Positions 16,645 to 24,558 of a stretch of 64,000 nt of DNA are shown piece by piece. The position numbers and the translations under genes are program-made. How positions within the stretch are numbered: position 1 is the first letter of the stretch; the number at the start of each line of letters is the position of its first letter. Origin of the DNA: Fibrella aquatilis (GTDB lineage Bacteria > Bacteroidota > Bacteroidia > Cytophagales > Spirosomataceae); the NCBI RefSeq assembly GCF_017353255.1, contig NZ_JAFMYU010000006.1:1-64000 (forward strand). Direction: 5' to 3'. The notes under the pieces were generated by a model. The model was not told where the DNA came from, ran no database searches, and saw only the letters and a list, made by a program, of their open reading frames with translations.

Positions 16645-17508
16645 ATGAGTCTGTTTCATGCCATTATCCTGGCCATTATTGAAGGCCTGACCGAGTTTTT
16701 GCCCGTTTCGTCTACCGGCCACATGATCATCTACTCGTCGTTGGCGGGCATCAGTGGCAACGAATTCACCAAGCTCTACACCGTCGACATTCAGTTTGGC
16801 TGTATCCTCTCAGTATTAGTGCTCTACTACCGCCGTTTCCTGCGCGACACCCGCACCCGCGCCGACATGGCCTGGTACAATGCCCTGCCTGCGGGCCTGC
16901 AAAGCCTGGTGAAACCAGTATCCGGGCAGCTCGATTTTTACCTGAAACTGCTCGTGGCTTTCCTACCCGCCGCCGTCATCGGTTTTCTGCTCAACGACTT
17001 CATCGACAGCCTGCTGGAGAACGTGGTCGTAGTGGCCATTTCGCTGGTTGTGGGTGGCGTAATTCTGGTATTCATCGACCGGATTATTGAGCAGAACGTG
17101 ACCCGCGACAACGACATCACCTTCCCTGAGGCGCTCAAGGTGGGCTTCTTTCAGTGCATCGCCATGATTCCCGGCGTCTCGCGGTCGGCAGCTACCATCA
17201 TTGGCGGCATGACCCAGGGGCTAACCCGTCAGCAAGCCGCCGAATTTTCGTTTTTCCTGGCCGTGCCTACTATGGCAGCGGCATCGGGCTATAAACTGCT
17301 GAAGACGTATAAATTACTTCAACCGGCTGATTATCAGACGCTCATTATCGGTAACGCCATTGCGTTTGTGGTCGGGCTGCTGGCCATCCGGGCGTTTGTA
17401 GGTTTCCTGAATCAGTATGGCTTCAAAGTGTTTGGGTACTATCGTATCGTGGTTGGGCTGGCTATTTTAGGGCTGGTAGCGGCAGGTGTTAAGATTGACA
17501 TTTTGTAG
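16645..17508 (+). CDS. uppP: Undecaprenyl-diphosphatase
   Basis: A 287-residue integral membrane enzyme that dephosphorylates undecaprenyl pyrophosphate on the periplasmic side, recycling the lipid carrier for peptidoglycan and other envelope polymers. Both family signatures are visible: EGLTEFLPVSSTGHM (residues 12-26) and PGVSRSAATIIGG (about 176-188). About eight hydrophobic segments cover the rest. It belongs to the BacA/UppP family, so overexpression would be expected to give bacitracin resistance. The truB gene starts 8 bp after its stop, which indicates an operon. Confidence 0.95.
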   Translation: MSLFHAIILAIIEGLTEFLPVSSTGHMIIYSSLAGISGNEFTKLYTVDIQFGCILSVLVLYYRRFLRDTRTRADMAWYNALPAGLQSLVKPVSGQLDFYLKLLVAFLPAAVIGFLLNDFIDSLLENVVVVAISLVVGGVILVFIDRIIEQNVTRDNDITFPEALKVGFFQCIAMIPGVSRSAATIIGGMTQGLTRQQAAEFSFFLAVPTMAAASGYKLLKTYKLLQPADYQTLIIGNAIAFVVGLLAIRAFVGFLNQYGFKVFGYYRIVVGLAILGLVAAGVKIDIL

Positions 17509-17516
17509 GAACGAGC

Positions 17517-18236
17517 ATGGACCCCAACCAGCCTGCCCCCGAGGCATTGCCCGAGCCTGGTCAGTTAATTTTGATTGACAAACCCCGCGAATGGACTTCG
17601 TTCGACGTAGTAAACAAACTGCGGCGGGCGTGCAAAATCAAGAAGATTGGCCATGCCGGTACGCTCGACCCGCTGGCCACGGGGCTGCTCATCTTGTGTA
17701 CGGGCAAGATGACCAAGCAGATCGACAGCTACCAGGCGCAGGAAAAAGAATACACCGGCACGCTCGTCTTAGGCAAAACCACACCCTCTGTCGACCTGGA
17801 AACTGACTTCGATGGCGAGTTTGACGTATCGGGTATTACGCCCGATATGATCCGCGAGGCCGCCGCCCAGCTCACCGGCGAGATTCAGCAGATTCCGCCC
17901 ATTTACTCGGCTATCCGTGTCAACGGCGAACGGCTCTACGAACGGGCGCGGCGCGGCGAAACCGCCGATCAGGTTGACGGGGGCATTAAAAGCCGCACCG
18001 TCACGGTCTCCGTCTTCAACGTCCTCACCGACGATTTCCCTACCATCGATTTCCGCATTGTGTGTTCCAAAGGCACTTACATTCGCAGTCTGGTGCGTGA
18101 TTTAGGCCTTTTGCTCAACAACGGCGCCTATATGTCGGCCCTGCGCCGCACTCGTATCGGCGAGTTTGAAGTAAAAGACGCCCAGACAGTAGAGGGGTTT
18201 ATTGAACAGTATTTACAAAAAGTCGATAGTCAATAG
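17517..18236 (+). CDS. truB: tRNA pseudouridine(55) synthase TruB
   Basis: A 239-residue cytosolic enzyme that makes pseudouridine 55 in the tRNA T-loop. The catalytic Asp motif GHAGTLDPLATGLL is at residues about 45-58. RDLG and the YIRSLVRDLG segment that follow are also typical. It lacks a C-terminal PUA extension, as many Bacteroidota TruB proteins do. The last four residues (VDSQ) and the TAG stop are encoded by the left arm of an intergenic inverted repeat. The natural C-terminus may therefore have been rewritten by the repeat. Confidence 0.95.
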   Translation: MDPNQPAPEALPEPGQLILIDKPREWTSFDVVNKLRRACKIKKIGHAGTLDPLATGLLILCTGKMTKQIDSYQAQEKEYTGTLVLGKTTPSVDLETDFDGEFDVSGITPDMIREAAAQLTGEIQQIPPIYSAIRVNGERLYERARRGETADQVDGGIKSRTVTVSVFNVLTDDFPTIDFRIVCSKGTYIRSLVRDLGLLLNNGAYMSALRRTRIGEFEVKDAQTVEGFIEQYLQKVDSQ

Positions 18237-18316
18237 TCGGCAGTCGATAGTCGCTGGCGCGTGAGCAATGCGCTTGTGTCGGCGACTATCAACTGCCGAC
18301 TATTGACTATCGACTT
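18220..18316. repeat. Long intergenic inverted repeat, GATAGTC word family
   Basis: Arms 18220-18254 and 18282-18316 are 35 nt long with one mismatch. They consist of the words GTCGATAGTC and CAATAGTCGG, with an inner GTCGCTGGCGCG-type module in the 27-nt loop region. The left arm contains the truB stop codon (18234-18236), and the right arm ends 8 bp before ribF. Both genes are on the same strand. Confidence 0.94.
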
Positions 18317-18324
18317 CTTTCCTT

Positions 18325-19260
18325 ATGATCGTCCATCGCGGTATCGATAGCCTGACGCCCCTTCCCTACGCCGTTGTGACCAGCGGCACGTTTGACGGGG
18401 TGCATCTGGGCCACCAGAAAATTTTGCAGCGGCTTAATGAAGTGGCCCGCAGCCAAGCGGGCGGGCAGTCGGTGGTGATGACCTACTGGCCCCACCCCCG
18501 CACGGTGGTTTCCAACGATAGTCAGGACCTGCGGTTGCTCTCTACGCTGGAAGAAAAGATTGATTTGCTGGAGCAGGCGGGCGTCGATCACCTGGTGGTG
18601 ATTCCGTTTACCCGCTCGTTTTCGCAGCTTACGTCCGAAGAGTTCATCCGTCAAATCCTGATCGACGCGCTGGGCACCAAAAAACTGGTTATCGGCTATG
18701 ACCACCGCTTTGGCCGCGACCGCGAGGGTGGTTTCGACTACATTCAGGCCCATCAGGCCGACTATGGGTTTGAAGTAGAAGAGATCCCCCGCCAGGACCT
18801 GGAGGCCGTAGCCATCAGTTCGTCGAAGATTCGGGCGGCGCTTTCAGAAGGAAACATCGACGCGGCCACCCGGTTCCTGGGCCGGGAATATTCGCTGACG
18901 GGCACCATTGTAAAGGGCCGACAGCTAGGCCGCACTATTGGTTTCCCCACTGCCAACATGCAGGTAGACGATGCCGTGAAGCTGATTCCGGCCAATGGGG
19001 TTTATGCTGTTGATGTAGAACAGGGAGGTCAAACCTACGGTGGTATGCTCAACATCGGCTTTCGACCAACGGTGGCGGGTGAGCATCAGACCATTGAAAC
19101 CTACATCTTCGATTTCGACAAGGACATCTACGGCGAACATATGACGCTACGGTTTCGGGGGTTCCTGCGCTCCGAACAGAAATTCAACGGCCTCCCCGCA
19201 CTCATGGAACAACTGCACCTCGACGAGCAGCGGGCGAGGGCGGTGCTGTTAGCCGTTTAA
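18325..19260 (+). CDS. ribF: Bifunctional riboflavin kinase/FAD synthetase
   Basis: A 311-residue enzyme that phosphorylates riboflavin to FMN and adenylates FMN to FAD. The N-terminal FAD synthetase domain (residues 1-165) shows GTFDGVHLGHQKIL, GYDHRFGRDREGG and AISSSKIRAAL. The C-terminal riboflavin kinase domain (about 185-310) shows GRTIGFPTANM and NGVYAVDV, with the catalytic Glu in HQTIETYIFDFD. The TAA stop (19258-19260) lies inside a GTCTAAAGT-family repeat shared with the convergent antitoxin gene. Confidence 0.95.
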   Translation: MIVHRGIDSLTPLPYAVVTSGTFDGVHLGHQKILQRLNEVARSQAGGQSVVMTYWPHPRTVVSNDSQDLRLLSTLEEKIDLLEQAGVDHLVVIPFTRSFSQLTSEEFIRQILIDALGTKKLVIGYDHRFGRDREGGFDYIQAHQADYGFEVEEIPRQDLEAVAISSSKIRAALSEGNIDAATRFLGREYSLTGTIVKGRQLGRTIGFPTANMQVDDAVKLIPANGVYAVDVEQGGQTYGGMLNIGFRPTVAGEHQTIETYIFDFDKDIYGEHMTLRFRGFLRSEQKFNGLPALMEQLHLDEQRARAVLLAV

Positions 19261-19292
19261 AGTCTAAAGTCCAAGGTCTAAACGGTCCGCCG
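19256..19292. repeat. Unpaired GTCTAAAGT-family repeat with CGGTCCGCCG module
   Basis: A single arm (TTTAAAGTCTAAAGTCCAAG and on) is followed by the module CGGTCCGCCG (19283-19292). It supplies the ribF stop codon on the plus strand. On the minus strand it supplies the last residues and stop codon of the HigA-like gene. No reverse-complement partner arm is present nearby. Confidence 0.8.
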
Positions 19293-19629
19293 GGGGAATA
19301 TTGAGGTGCTTGCTGATTTCGCGGACCATTTTCAGGGTCAGATTCCGTTTCCCGTTCAGCACTTCCGACACCCGGTTTTTTCCGCCAAAATACGGAGCCA
19401 CATCCTGCTGACTCAAACCCTTTTCCTCCATCTGATACCTGATCGCCTCCAACGGTGATAGTGGCAGAATGGGGTGGTGCTTGTTTTCGTAATCGTCTAT
19501 AAGCAAGACGAGCACCTCTTTCAAATCACCTTCGGGCGTGTGCATTTTAGTTTCCCAAACGCTGTCTAACTCAGCTAAAGCATCGTCGTATTCGGCTTCG
19601 GTTCTGATCGGTTTTTGAATAGTCATCAT
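19264..19629 (-). CDS. HigA-like XRE antitoxin without an adjacent toxin
   Basis: A 121-residue protein. The N-terminal half (PIRTEAEYDDALAELDSVWE, then TPEGDLKEVLVLLIDDYENK) and the HTH (LSQQDVAPYFGGKNRVSEVLNGKRNLTLKM) match HigA-type antitoxins that repress their own operon and neutralise a HigB RNase. No toxin-sized frame lies within the 80 bp upstream, so it is an orphan. The C-terminal residues after NIPPADR are encoded by the intergenic repeat (19256-19292), so this end is unlike the family. Start could be either of two adjacent ATGs. Confidence 0.8.
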   Translation of the reverse strand: MMTIQKPIRTEAEYDDALAELDSVWETKMHTPEGDLKEVLVLLIDDYENKHHPILPLSPLEAIRYQMEEKGLSQQDVAPYFGGKNRVSEVLNGKRNLTLKMVREISKHLNIPPADRLDLGL

Positions 19630-19710
19630 AGATTGACTGTTTTGAGTTAACTGCGTGATGAGCCTGTTCCCCGGATAAGCTTCGCGCTGTTCACCTAGAC
19701 TTCAAACTCC

Positions 19711-21369
19711 CTACACGTACACCCGCTCGTAATACTCACGCGCCATGCGGTCGGCGGTGAAGAAAGCGAGTACGTCGGTCATGCTGTTGATGACGGTGCC
19801 TTGCCAGTCAGATGGTTGGTCGTAATACATTGGCAGGATGTGCTGCTCCAGCAGGTCGAATAGGTGGTTGCAGTCGGCGGCGTCGCGCACGTCGGCGGTG
19901 GCTTGCGGGTCGGCTTCGGGCACAATGAAGCTGTTCATAGTAGGCTTGGCAAATTCACAAATCCATCCGTCGTTGGTAGACAGATTGATAGCCCCGTTCA
20001 TGGCGGCGGTCATGCCACTTGTACCCGACGCCTCGCGCGGTACAATAGGCGTGTTGAGCCACACATCGGCTCCATCTTTCATGATCTTCGATAGCCCCAG
20101 TTCGTAGCCCGTCAGCACGGCCATGTTGGCGTGGAGGTGGCTGCGGTAATAGAGCTTGTTGAACAGTTGCTTAGCCCCCTCATCGAACGGGTACGGTTTG
20201 CCAGCCCAGACTAACTGAACGGGGTATTTGGTATTGCTCAGTAGTTGCACAAAACGTTCTTCGTTATGTAGCAGCAAGTCGGGGCGTTTATAGGCCGCAA
20301 ACCGCCGCGCCCACACCAGCGTAATCACGTTCGGGTCGAAGAGTTTACCCGCCTGATCGGCCACTACATTGAGCAGGGGCTGTTTCATGGCCTTTTTCCG
20401 GGCCAACAGCGCCGCACCGTCTTTCTGCCTATAGGCTTCGCCCAGTTGCGCATCGGCCCAGTAGCGGTAGTTTTGGGCGTTGGTTACGTGGGTGATCTCG
20501 CAAATATCGGGGTAATGTCCCCACATCTTGCGGGCCACCTCGCCGTGGAGTTTTGAGACGCCATTTGCCCGACGTGCCATTCGCAACGCCGCCAGCGAGT
20601 GGTTAAACACATCTTCGTTGATGCCCGTCAGTTGCTGTACTGCCGCCAGCGACATGCCGCCAAAAAAGCCCAGGTTATCCAGAAAATGGATGTTGTGTTT
20701 CTCGTTACCAGCCTCTTCGGGGGTGTGGGTGGTGAAAATCAGCCGCTTGCGCAGGGCTTCTTTCGAGCCTAGTTTCTGGTACAGATGAAACGCCGCCGAC
20801 ACTCCGTGGGCTTCGTTAAGGTGATACACCTCCGGCTGGTAGTCGATCTCGTCGAGGAACTTGGCACCACCCAGGCCCAAGACCATGCACTGCGCCACTT
20901 TTAGTGTAGGGTCGTTATCGTAGAGGCGGTACGAGATAGACCGGGCCTGTTCGTCGTTACCATCCACATCCGTGGTGAGGAAGAACATAGGCACGGTGTT
21001 AAAGTGCGCTGGGTCAAGGAAATATGCTTTTACCCAGATAGGCCTACCGAAGACGTTAATAGTAAAACGGGCACCGGTATCCTGCAAAAACGAGTACATC
21101 TTCTCGCGGAAGAGCACACCCATCGAATTGTCGGCCTGCCGTACCTGATCGTAATAGCCCTGTTTCCAGAGCATACCAATGCCAATGAGGTTTTGCTCGA
21201 GGTCGAAGGCACTTTTCATGTGCGAACCGGCTAGGAAGCCAAGTCCACCCGAATAGGTTTTGAGTGATTGATCGACGGCAAACTCCATCGAGAAATACGC
21301 TACCGATTGCTTGAAGGCAGCATCAAATTCATAGGAATGCCGGAAGGCGGCGGGTAATAAAACAGACAT
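19711..21369 (-). CDS. Alpha-glucan phosphorylase homologue lacking the PLP lysine
   Basis: A 552-residue GT-B protein related to the short alpha-glucan/maltodextrin phosphorylases. Hallmarks are VAYFSMEFAVDQSLKTYSGGLGFLAG at the N-terminus, NEAHGVSAAFHL, FTTHTPEEAGNEKH, WARRFAAYKRPDLLL and a C-terminal EASGTSGMTAAMNGA. In active phosphorylases the last motif reads GTxxMK and its Lys carries pyridoxal phosphate. Here that codon is ACC (Thr), clearly readable. Either the enzyme is not PLP-dependent, or it is a different glycosyltransferase or inactive. No other glycogen genes adjoin it. A TATCTTTG -7 box lies 29 bp upstream. Confidence 0.82.
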   Translation of the reverse strand: MSVLLPAAFRHSYEFDAAFKQSVAYFSMEFAVDQSLKTYSGGLGFLAGSHMKSAFDLEQNLIGIGMLWKQGYYDQVRQADNSMGVLFREKMYSFLQDTGARFTINVFGRPIWVKAYFLDPAHFNTVPMFFLTTDVDGNDEQARSISYRLYDNDPTLKVAQCMVLGLGGAKFLDEIDYQPEVYHLNEAHGVSAAFHLYQKLGSKEALRKRLIFTTHTPEEAGNEKHNIHFLDNLGFFGGMSLAAVQQLTGINEDVFNHSLAALRMARRANGVSKLHGEVARKMWGHYPDICEITHVTNAQNYRYWADAQLGEAYRQKDGAALLARKKAMKQPLLNVVADQAGKLFDPNVITLVWARRFAAYKRPDLLLHNEERFVQLLSNTKYPVQLVWAGKPYPFDEGAKQLFNKLYYRSHLHANMAVLTGYELGLSKIMKDGADVWLNTPIVPREASGTSGMTAAMNGAINLSTNDGWICEFAKPTMNSFIVPEADPQATADVRDAADCNHLFDLLEQHILPMYYDQPSDWQGTVINSMTDVLAFFTADRMAREYYERVYV

Positions 21370-21398
21370 AGATTAGTACGTGAACGGTAGTTGAAGCC

Positions 21399-21406
21399 CA
21401 AAGATA
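21399..21406 (-). promoter_or_regulatory. -7 box TATCTTTG of the glucan phosphorylase gene
   Basis: An exact TAnnTTTG octamer on the minus strand, 29 bp before the ATG at 21369. It overlaps the T-rich tail of the terminator that ends the upstream SDR transcript. Confidence 0.5.
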
Positions 21407-21410
21407 AACA

Positions 21411-21443
21411 AAGGCCCCTACTCCACGGGGAAATAGGGGCCTT
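21411..21443 (-). terminator. Intrinsic terminator after the SDR gene
   Basis: The 10-bp arms AAGGCCCCTA (21411-21420) and TAGGGGCCTT (21434-21443) form a hairpin on the minus strand, 23 nt after the SDR stop. It is followed by a T-rich run. Confidence 0.8.
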
Positions 21444-21466
21444 ACCAGTAGCTGTTGACCTGTGCA

Positions 21467-22393
21467 CTAGTCAGCGGCCAGTGTTCTCCGATTTCGGGCA
21501 GCCAACGTGATGCCTGTCACCGCCGCAGCCGCTAAACCAATCCCTACGGCCCAGAATAAGGGTTTTCTCTCGTCTAGCTTTCGGGCAATCTCGCTTTTTG
21601 GCGTGAGCGTATAGCGCATCATGCCCGCCATTGTTTCCTGAGGAGCCACGTAGGCCATTACCTCATAGGCCTTGTTGACCAGCCCACCCGGCACCACTTT
21701 CGGCTTGCCGCTCATCAGGGCTTCATAGCCGTCGCGCGCTACTACCACGGGGTCGTCGACCATGTCGGTGGCCAATACATCTGATGCGCCCGCTTTGTTG
21801 AAAAAATCAGTGTCGGTAGCATTGGGCATCAACGCAGTAATGGTCACGTTGGTGTCTTTCAGCTCGTTCACCAGCGATTGCGTAAAACTGTTGATATATG
21901 CCTTCGTGGCGGCGTAGACGGTCATTAGCGGGAAAGGCATAATCGACACCAGCGAGGCTAAATTCAACACTTTACCCTCGTTGCGGGCCACCATGTCGCG
22001 CAGGCACAGCTTCGTCAGTAACGTAGTTGTGAGCACGTTCAGGTGTATCATCGACTTTTCGGCTTCCCAATCAGTCTCATTAGCAAACTTGCCGTGCACC
22101 CCTACGCCCGCGTCGTTCACAAGTACGTCGACCACGATGCCTTTTGACTGTACCCGTTCGTAGACGTCCCGTGCGGCGTCTTCTTCCGACAGATCCTTTT
22201 CAATGACCGTTACCTGCGCGGTGCCGTAATTCAGTTCAAACACTTCGGCCAGCCGGTGCAGCGTATCCACACTCCGGGCTACCAGCACCAGGTTATAGCC
22301 ATCCTGCGCAAACAGCTTGGCCAATTCCTGCCCAATACCGCTCGACGCCCCCGTGATGAGGGCCGTTTTTCCTGTACCTTTTTTATTTTCCAT
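21467..22393 (-). CDS. Short-chain dehydrogenase/reductase with C-terminal membrane helix
   Basis: A 308-residue SDR. TGASSGIG (residues 14-21), NDAGVG at about 95 (Asn-Asp in place of the usual Asn-Asn) and the catalytic YAATK (about 165-169) are present. After the catalytic domain, residues about 275-300 form a hydrophobic segment (FWAVGIGLAAAAVTGITLAA), suggesting membrane attachment. ALMPNATDTDFF is typical of SDRs annotated as acting on fatty or steroid-like substrates. Substrate unknown. It is separated from the upstream beta-barrel gene by an inverted repeat of the GTACAATG family. Confidence 0.85.
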   Translation of the reverse strand: MENKKGTGKTALITGASSGIGQELAKLFAQDGYNLVLVARSVDTLHRLAEVFELNYGTAQVTVIEKDLSEEDAARDVYERVQSKGIVVDVLVNDAGVGVHGKFANETDWEAEKSMIHLNVLTTTLLTKLCLRDMVARNEGKVLNLASLVSIMPFPLMTVYAATKAYINSFTQSLVNELKDTNVTITALMPNATDTDFFNKAGASDVLATDMVDDPVVVARDGYEALMSGKPKVVPGGLVNKAYEVMAYVAPQETMAGMMRYTLTPKSEIARKLDERKPLFWAVGIGLAAAAVTGITLAARNRRTLAAD

Positions 22394-22403
22394 GTCTCAA
22401 GGG

Positions 22404-22496
22404 AATGTACAATGGATAATGTACAATGTACAATGGCTGACGCGCAGGGACTCTCTCGTCAGCCCATTGTTCATTGTACATTATCCATTGTACATT
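22404..22496. repeat. Long intergenic inverted repeat, GTACAATG word family
   Basis: Arms 22404-22442 and 22457-22496 pair over about 39 bp with one mismatch and one bulge. The outer part is a tandem array of AATGTACAATG words; the inner part is the module GGCTGACG. The repeat lies between two genes on the minus strand, starting 5 bp before one stop codon and 10 bp from the next start. Confidence 0.92.
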
Positions 22497-22501
22497 GTTT
22501 T

Positions 22502-23287
22502 CTACCGATTTGGCCTACCGAAGAAGTAGTTGATACCGAAGCGGAAACGGCCACCTTTGTTACGACCGGCCAGCGGGTCGGACTGATCGTAGTAGTTGTT
22601 TTCCAGGGCCAGTTCGGCCCCCAGGTTAGACCTTACCCAGAACATGGTACCAATTTCGAGGTTTACGCTGTTGTAACGGGCTTTTTGGTCGGCACCGATG
22701 TTGCTCGAATACTCACGACCGAAATTGTAGCCAAACCCGCCAAAGCCGCTTATGCGCGTGCGGAAGGGGTAGTAACGCAGAAAAACACCCGTTTGGTTGG
22801 CGTGGTAGCTGGTACTGATGCGCCGGTCGAAGCCGAATCGGATACCGCCCATAAGACCCGGTTGGAAGAAGTAGCCGATCTGTGGGCGGAAAGAAACGTA
22901 GGTGCCGCTATTGGAACCCGTACCAAAACCCAAGTTAGCACTTGCCATATAGCTACCCTTGTCGAACCATGCTAAAGCATTGCGATCCTGGTAAGACTTA
23001 CTAACCTGGTACTCCTCCTGGAATTTCTCTTTAGCCTTGTCCGCCGCCTGATTCAGGTCCTGCTTCACTTCGGGCGCTTTCTCCCGAACAGTCTCTTTTA
23101 TCTCAGAGGCTTTCTCTTTCACATCTTCCTTTACCTCGTTCGCTTTCTGCCGCACATTTTCCTTCGTACGCTCATTGATCAGCGGACGGGTAGTATCAGA
23201 CGGGGTCGTGGAGGATGTAGCATTTTGGGCAACAGCCGTTGCCGTACAAGCCGCTACGAAAGCGGCAGCAAGGAATATCTTTTTCAT
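22502..23287 (-). CDS. Outer membrane beta-barrel protein with amphipathic N-terminal repeat
   Basis: A 261-residue exported protein with signal peptide MKKIFLAAAFVAACTATAVAQ. Residues 35-95 are a charged helical region with 11-residue-like periodicity (KENVRQKANEVKEDVKEKASEIKE and on), resembling YtxH/LEA-like segments. Residues about 110-261 alternate aromatic and small residues in strands (YVSFRPQIGYFF, GGFGYNFG, FRFGINYFFG), consistent with an eight-stranded outer-membrane barrel. Function unknown. Both flanks are GTACAATG-family inverted repeats. Confidence 0.75.
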   Translation of the reverse strand: MKKIFLAAAFVAACTATAVAQNATSSTTPSDTTRPLINERTKENVRQKANEVKEDVKEKASEIKETVREKAPEVKQDLNQAADKAKEKFQEEYQVSKSYQDRNALAWFDKGSYMASANLGFGTGSNSGTYVSFRPQIGYFFQPGLMGGIRFGFDRRISTSYHANQTGVFLRYYPFRTRISGFGGFGYNFGREYSSNIGADQKARYNSVNLEIGTMFWVRSNLGAELALENNYYDQSDPLAGRNKGGRFRFGINYFFGRPNR

Positions 23288-23345
23288 CGTTGAGTTGGAC
23301 GTTTACTAAACTTCCCTATAAACCGTGTAGAGTAGGTTTAGTTTG

Positions 23346-23389
23346 AGAGGAGGGGAATGTACAATGCACAATGTACATTCCCCTCCTCT
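23346..23389. repeat. Compact inverted repeat, GTACAATG family, overlapping serC stop
   Basis: Arms 23346-23362 and 23373-23389 are perfect over 17 bp with a 10-nt loop. They carry AGGAGGGGAATGTAC. The right arm overlaps the serC stop codon (minus strand, 23388-23390). Confidence 0.9.
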
Positions 23390-24467
23390 ACTCCTTCAGC
23401 TTGCTCAACAGGGCACCAACCTGATCGGTGGTGGTGGCGGGGAAATTGGCGATGCGGATTTGGCCTTCTTTGAATTGACCGTAGCCGCTGCCCACCACCA
23501 TGCCCGCCGACTTCACGACGGCGATCACCTCGGCGGCGGGGCGGGCGTTGGTCTGTGCCACAATTACCGTCTGTGACCGGTGCCGCTCTTCTTTCACGAA
23601 GGGCGTGTAGGCGCTGTTGGTCTCCAGAAACCGGTAAATCTGCCGGGCTTTGTCTTCCGTCTGCTTCCGCAGGGTGCCGATGCCGATCTTATTGAAATCG
23701 GCGGCAATCTTGCCTAACAGATAGATATACAGTACGTTAGGTGTGGCTGGCGTTTCCCAGGTTTTGTAATGCTTGTGCAGAACCGGCAGCGTATGGTGCG
23801 CCCCGATGGTCATAGATTCATACTGTTGCAGGCGCTGGGCTTTTTCCAAACAGGCCGCGTTAGCAATCCAGACACCCAGCCCGGCGGGCATACCGAAAGC
23901 CTTCTGTACCGAGAAAAATGCCGAATCGACCAGCGAATAATCCAGATCGGGGTACGGCGCCGACGAGACCATGTCTACACAGAACAGCTTCTTGTTGTAT
24001 TTCCGCTTCAGCTTGTGAATCTCCGTAGGCCGCAGTTGCACGCCCGACGAGGTTTCGTTGTGCGTCAGCGCTACCAACTCAGCATATTCCGGCACCTCCA
24101 GATCGGCCATGTCGAAGCCCTCGCCAAACGGTTTTTCAACCAGGTGGGCAAACTTGTGCAGGCTTTGGGCGTAATCGTAAAATTTCCGCGAAAAAGACCC
24201 GTTTACGGCGTGGAAGCTCTCGTGCTCTACGCAGTTGAACAAAATACGCTCCCACACCTCCGAGGCCGACCCCGTGAAGTAGATCCCATGCGAGGCCGGA
24301 ATACTCAGCAGTTCGCGCAGTTGCTCATCGGTATAGCGGTATATATCGCGAAAGCGCTGGCTCCGGTGCGAGATAGACCCAATCTGCTCATCCATCGCCG
24401 TTTGCAGGTGCGGATAAAACGTCGGGTACAGTTCGGCCGGGCCGGGGGTGAAGTAGGTGTTTTTCAT
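23388..24467 (-). CDS. serC: Phosphoserine aminotransferase
   Basis: A 359-residue class V PLP-dependent aminotransferase that converts 3-phosphohydroxypyruvate and glutamate to phosphoserine and 2-oxoglutarate. The start YFTPGPAELYPTFY, HNETSSGVQL and DMVSSAPYPDL fit a SerC-like enzyme; the PLP lysine is in FFSVQKAFGMPAG (about residue 190). The assignment is strengthened by the gene immediately upstream, which encodes fused phosphoserine phosphatase and phosphoglycerate dehydrogenase. Together they supply the whole phosphorylated serine pathway. A related aminotransferase specificity (e.g. aspartate family) is possible from sequence alone. An imperfect word-repeat lies between the two genes. 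Confidence 0.87.
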   Translation of the reverse strand: MKNTYFTPGPAELYPTFYPHLQTAMDEQIGSISHRSQRFRDIYRYTDEQLRELLSIPASHGIYFTGSASEVWERILFNCVEHESFHAVNGSFSRKFYDYAQSLHKFAHLVEKPFGEGFDMADLEVPEYAELVALTHNETSSGVQLRPTEIHKLKRKYNKKLFCVDMVSSAPYPDLDYSLVDSAFFSVQKAFGMPAGLGVWIANAACLEKAQRLQQYESMTIGAHHTLPVLHKHYKTWETPATPNVLYIYLLGKIAADFNKIGIGTLRKQTEDKARQIYRFLETNSAYTPFVKEERHRSQTVIVAQTNARPAAEVIAVVKSAGMVVGSGYGQFKEGQIRIANFPATTTDQVGALLSKLKE

Positions 24468-24469
24468 AA

Positions 24470-24556
24470 GTGAAAGAGTGAAGGAGCGAAAGAGTAATGT
24501 ACTTCTGCATGAAAACCCACTGCCGTCAGCAACTTTCAGTCTATCGCTCTTTCACC
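24470..24556. repeat. Imperfect inverted repeat, GAAAGAGTG word family
   Basis: The left side (24470-24494) is an array of GTGAAAGAG-type words. The right side (24541-24555) carries CTCTTTCAC. About 16 bp pair imperfectly. It lies between the two serine-biosynthesis genes. The same words recur unpaired at 56326-56350. Confidence 0.7.
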
Positions 24557-24558
24557 CA

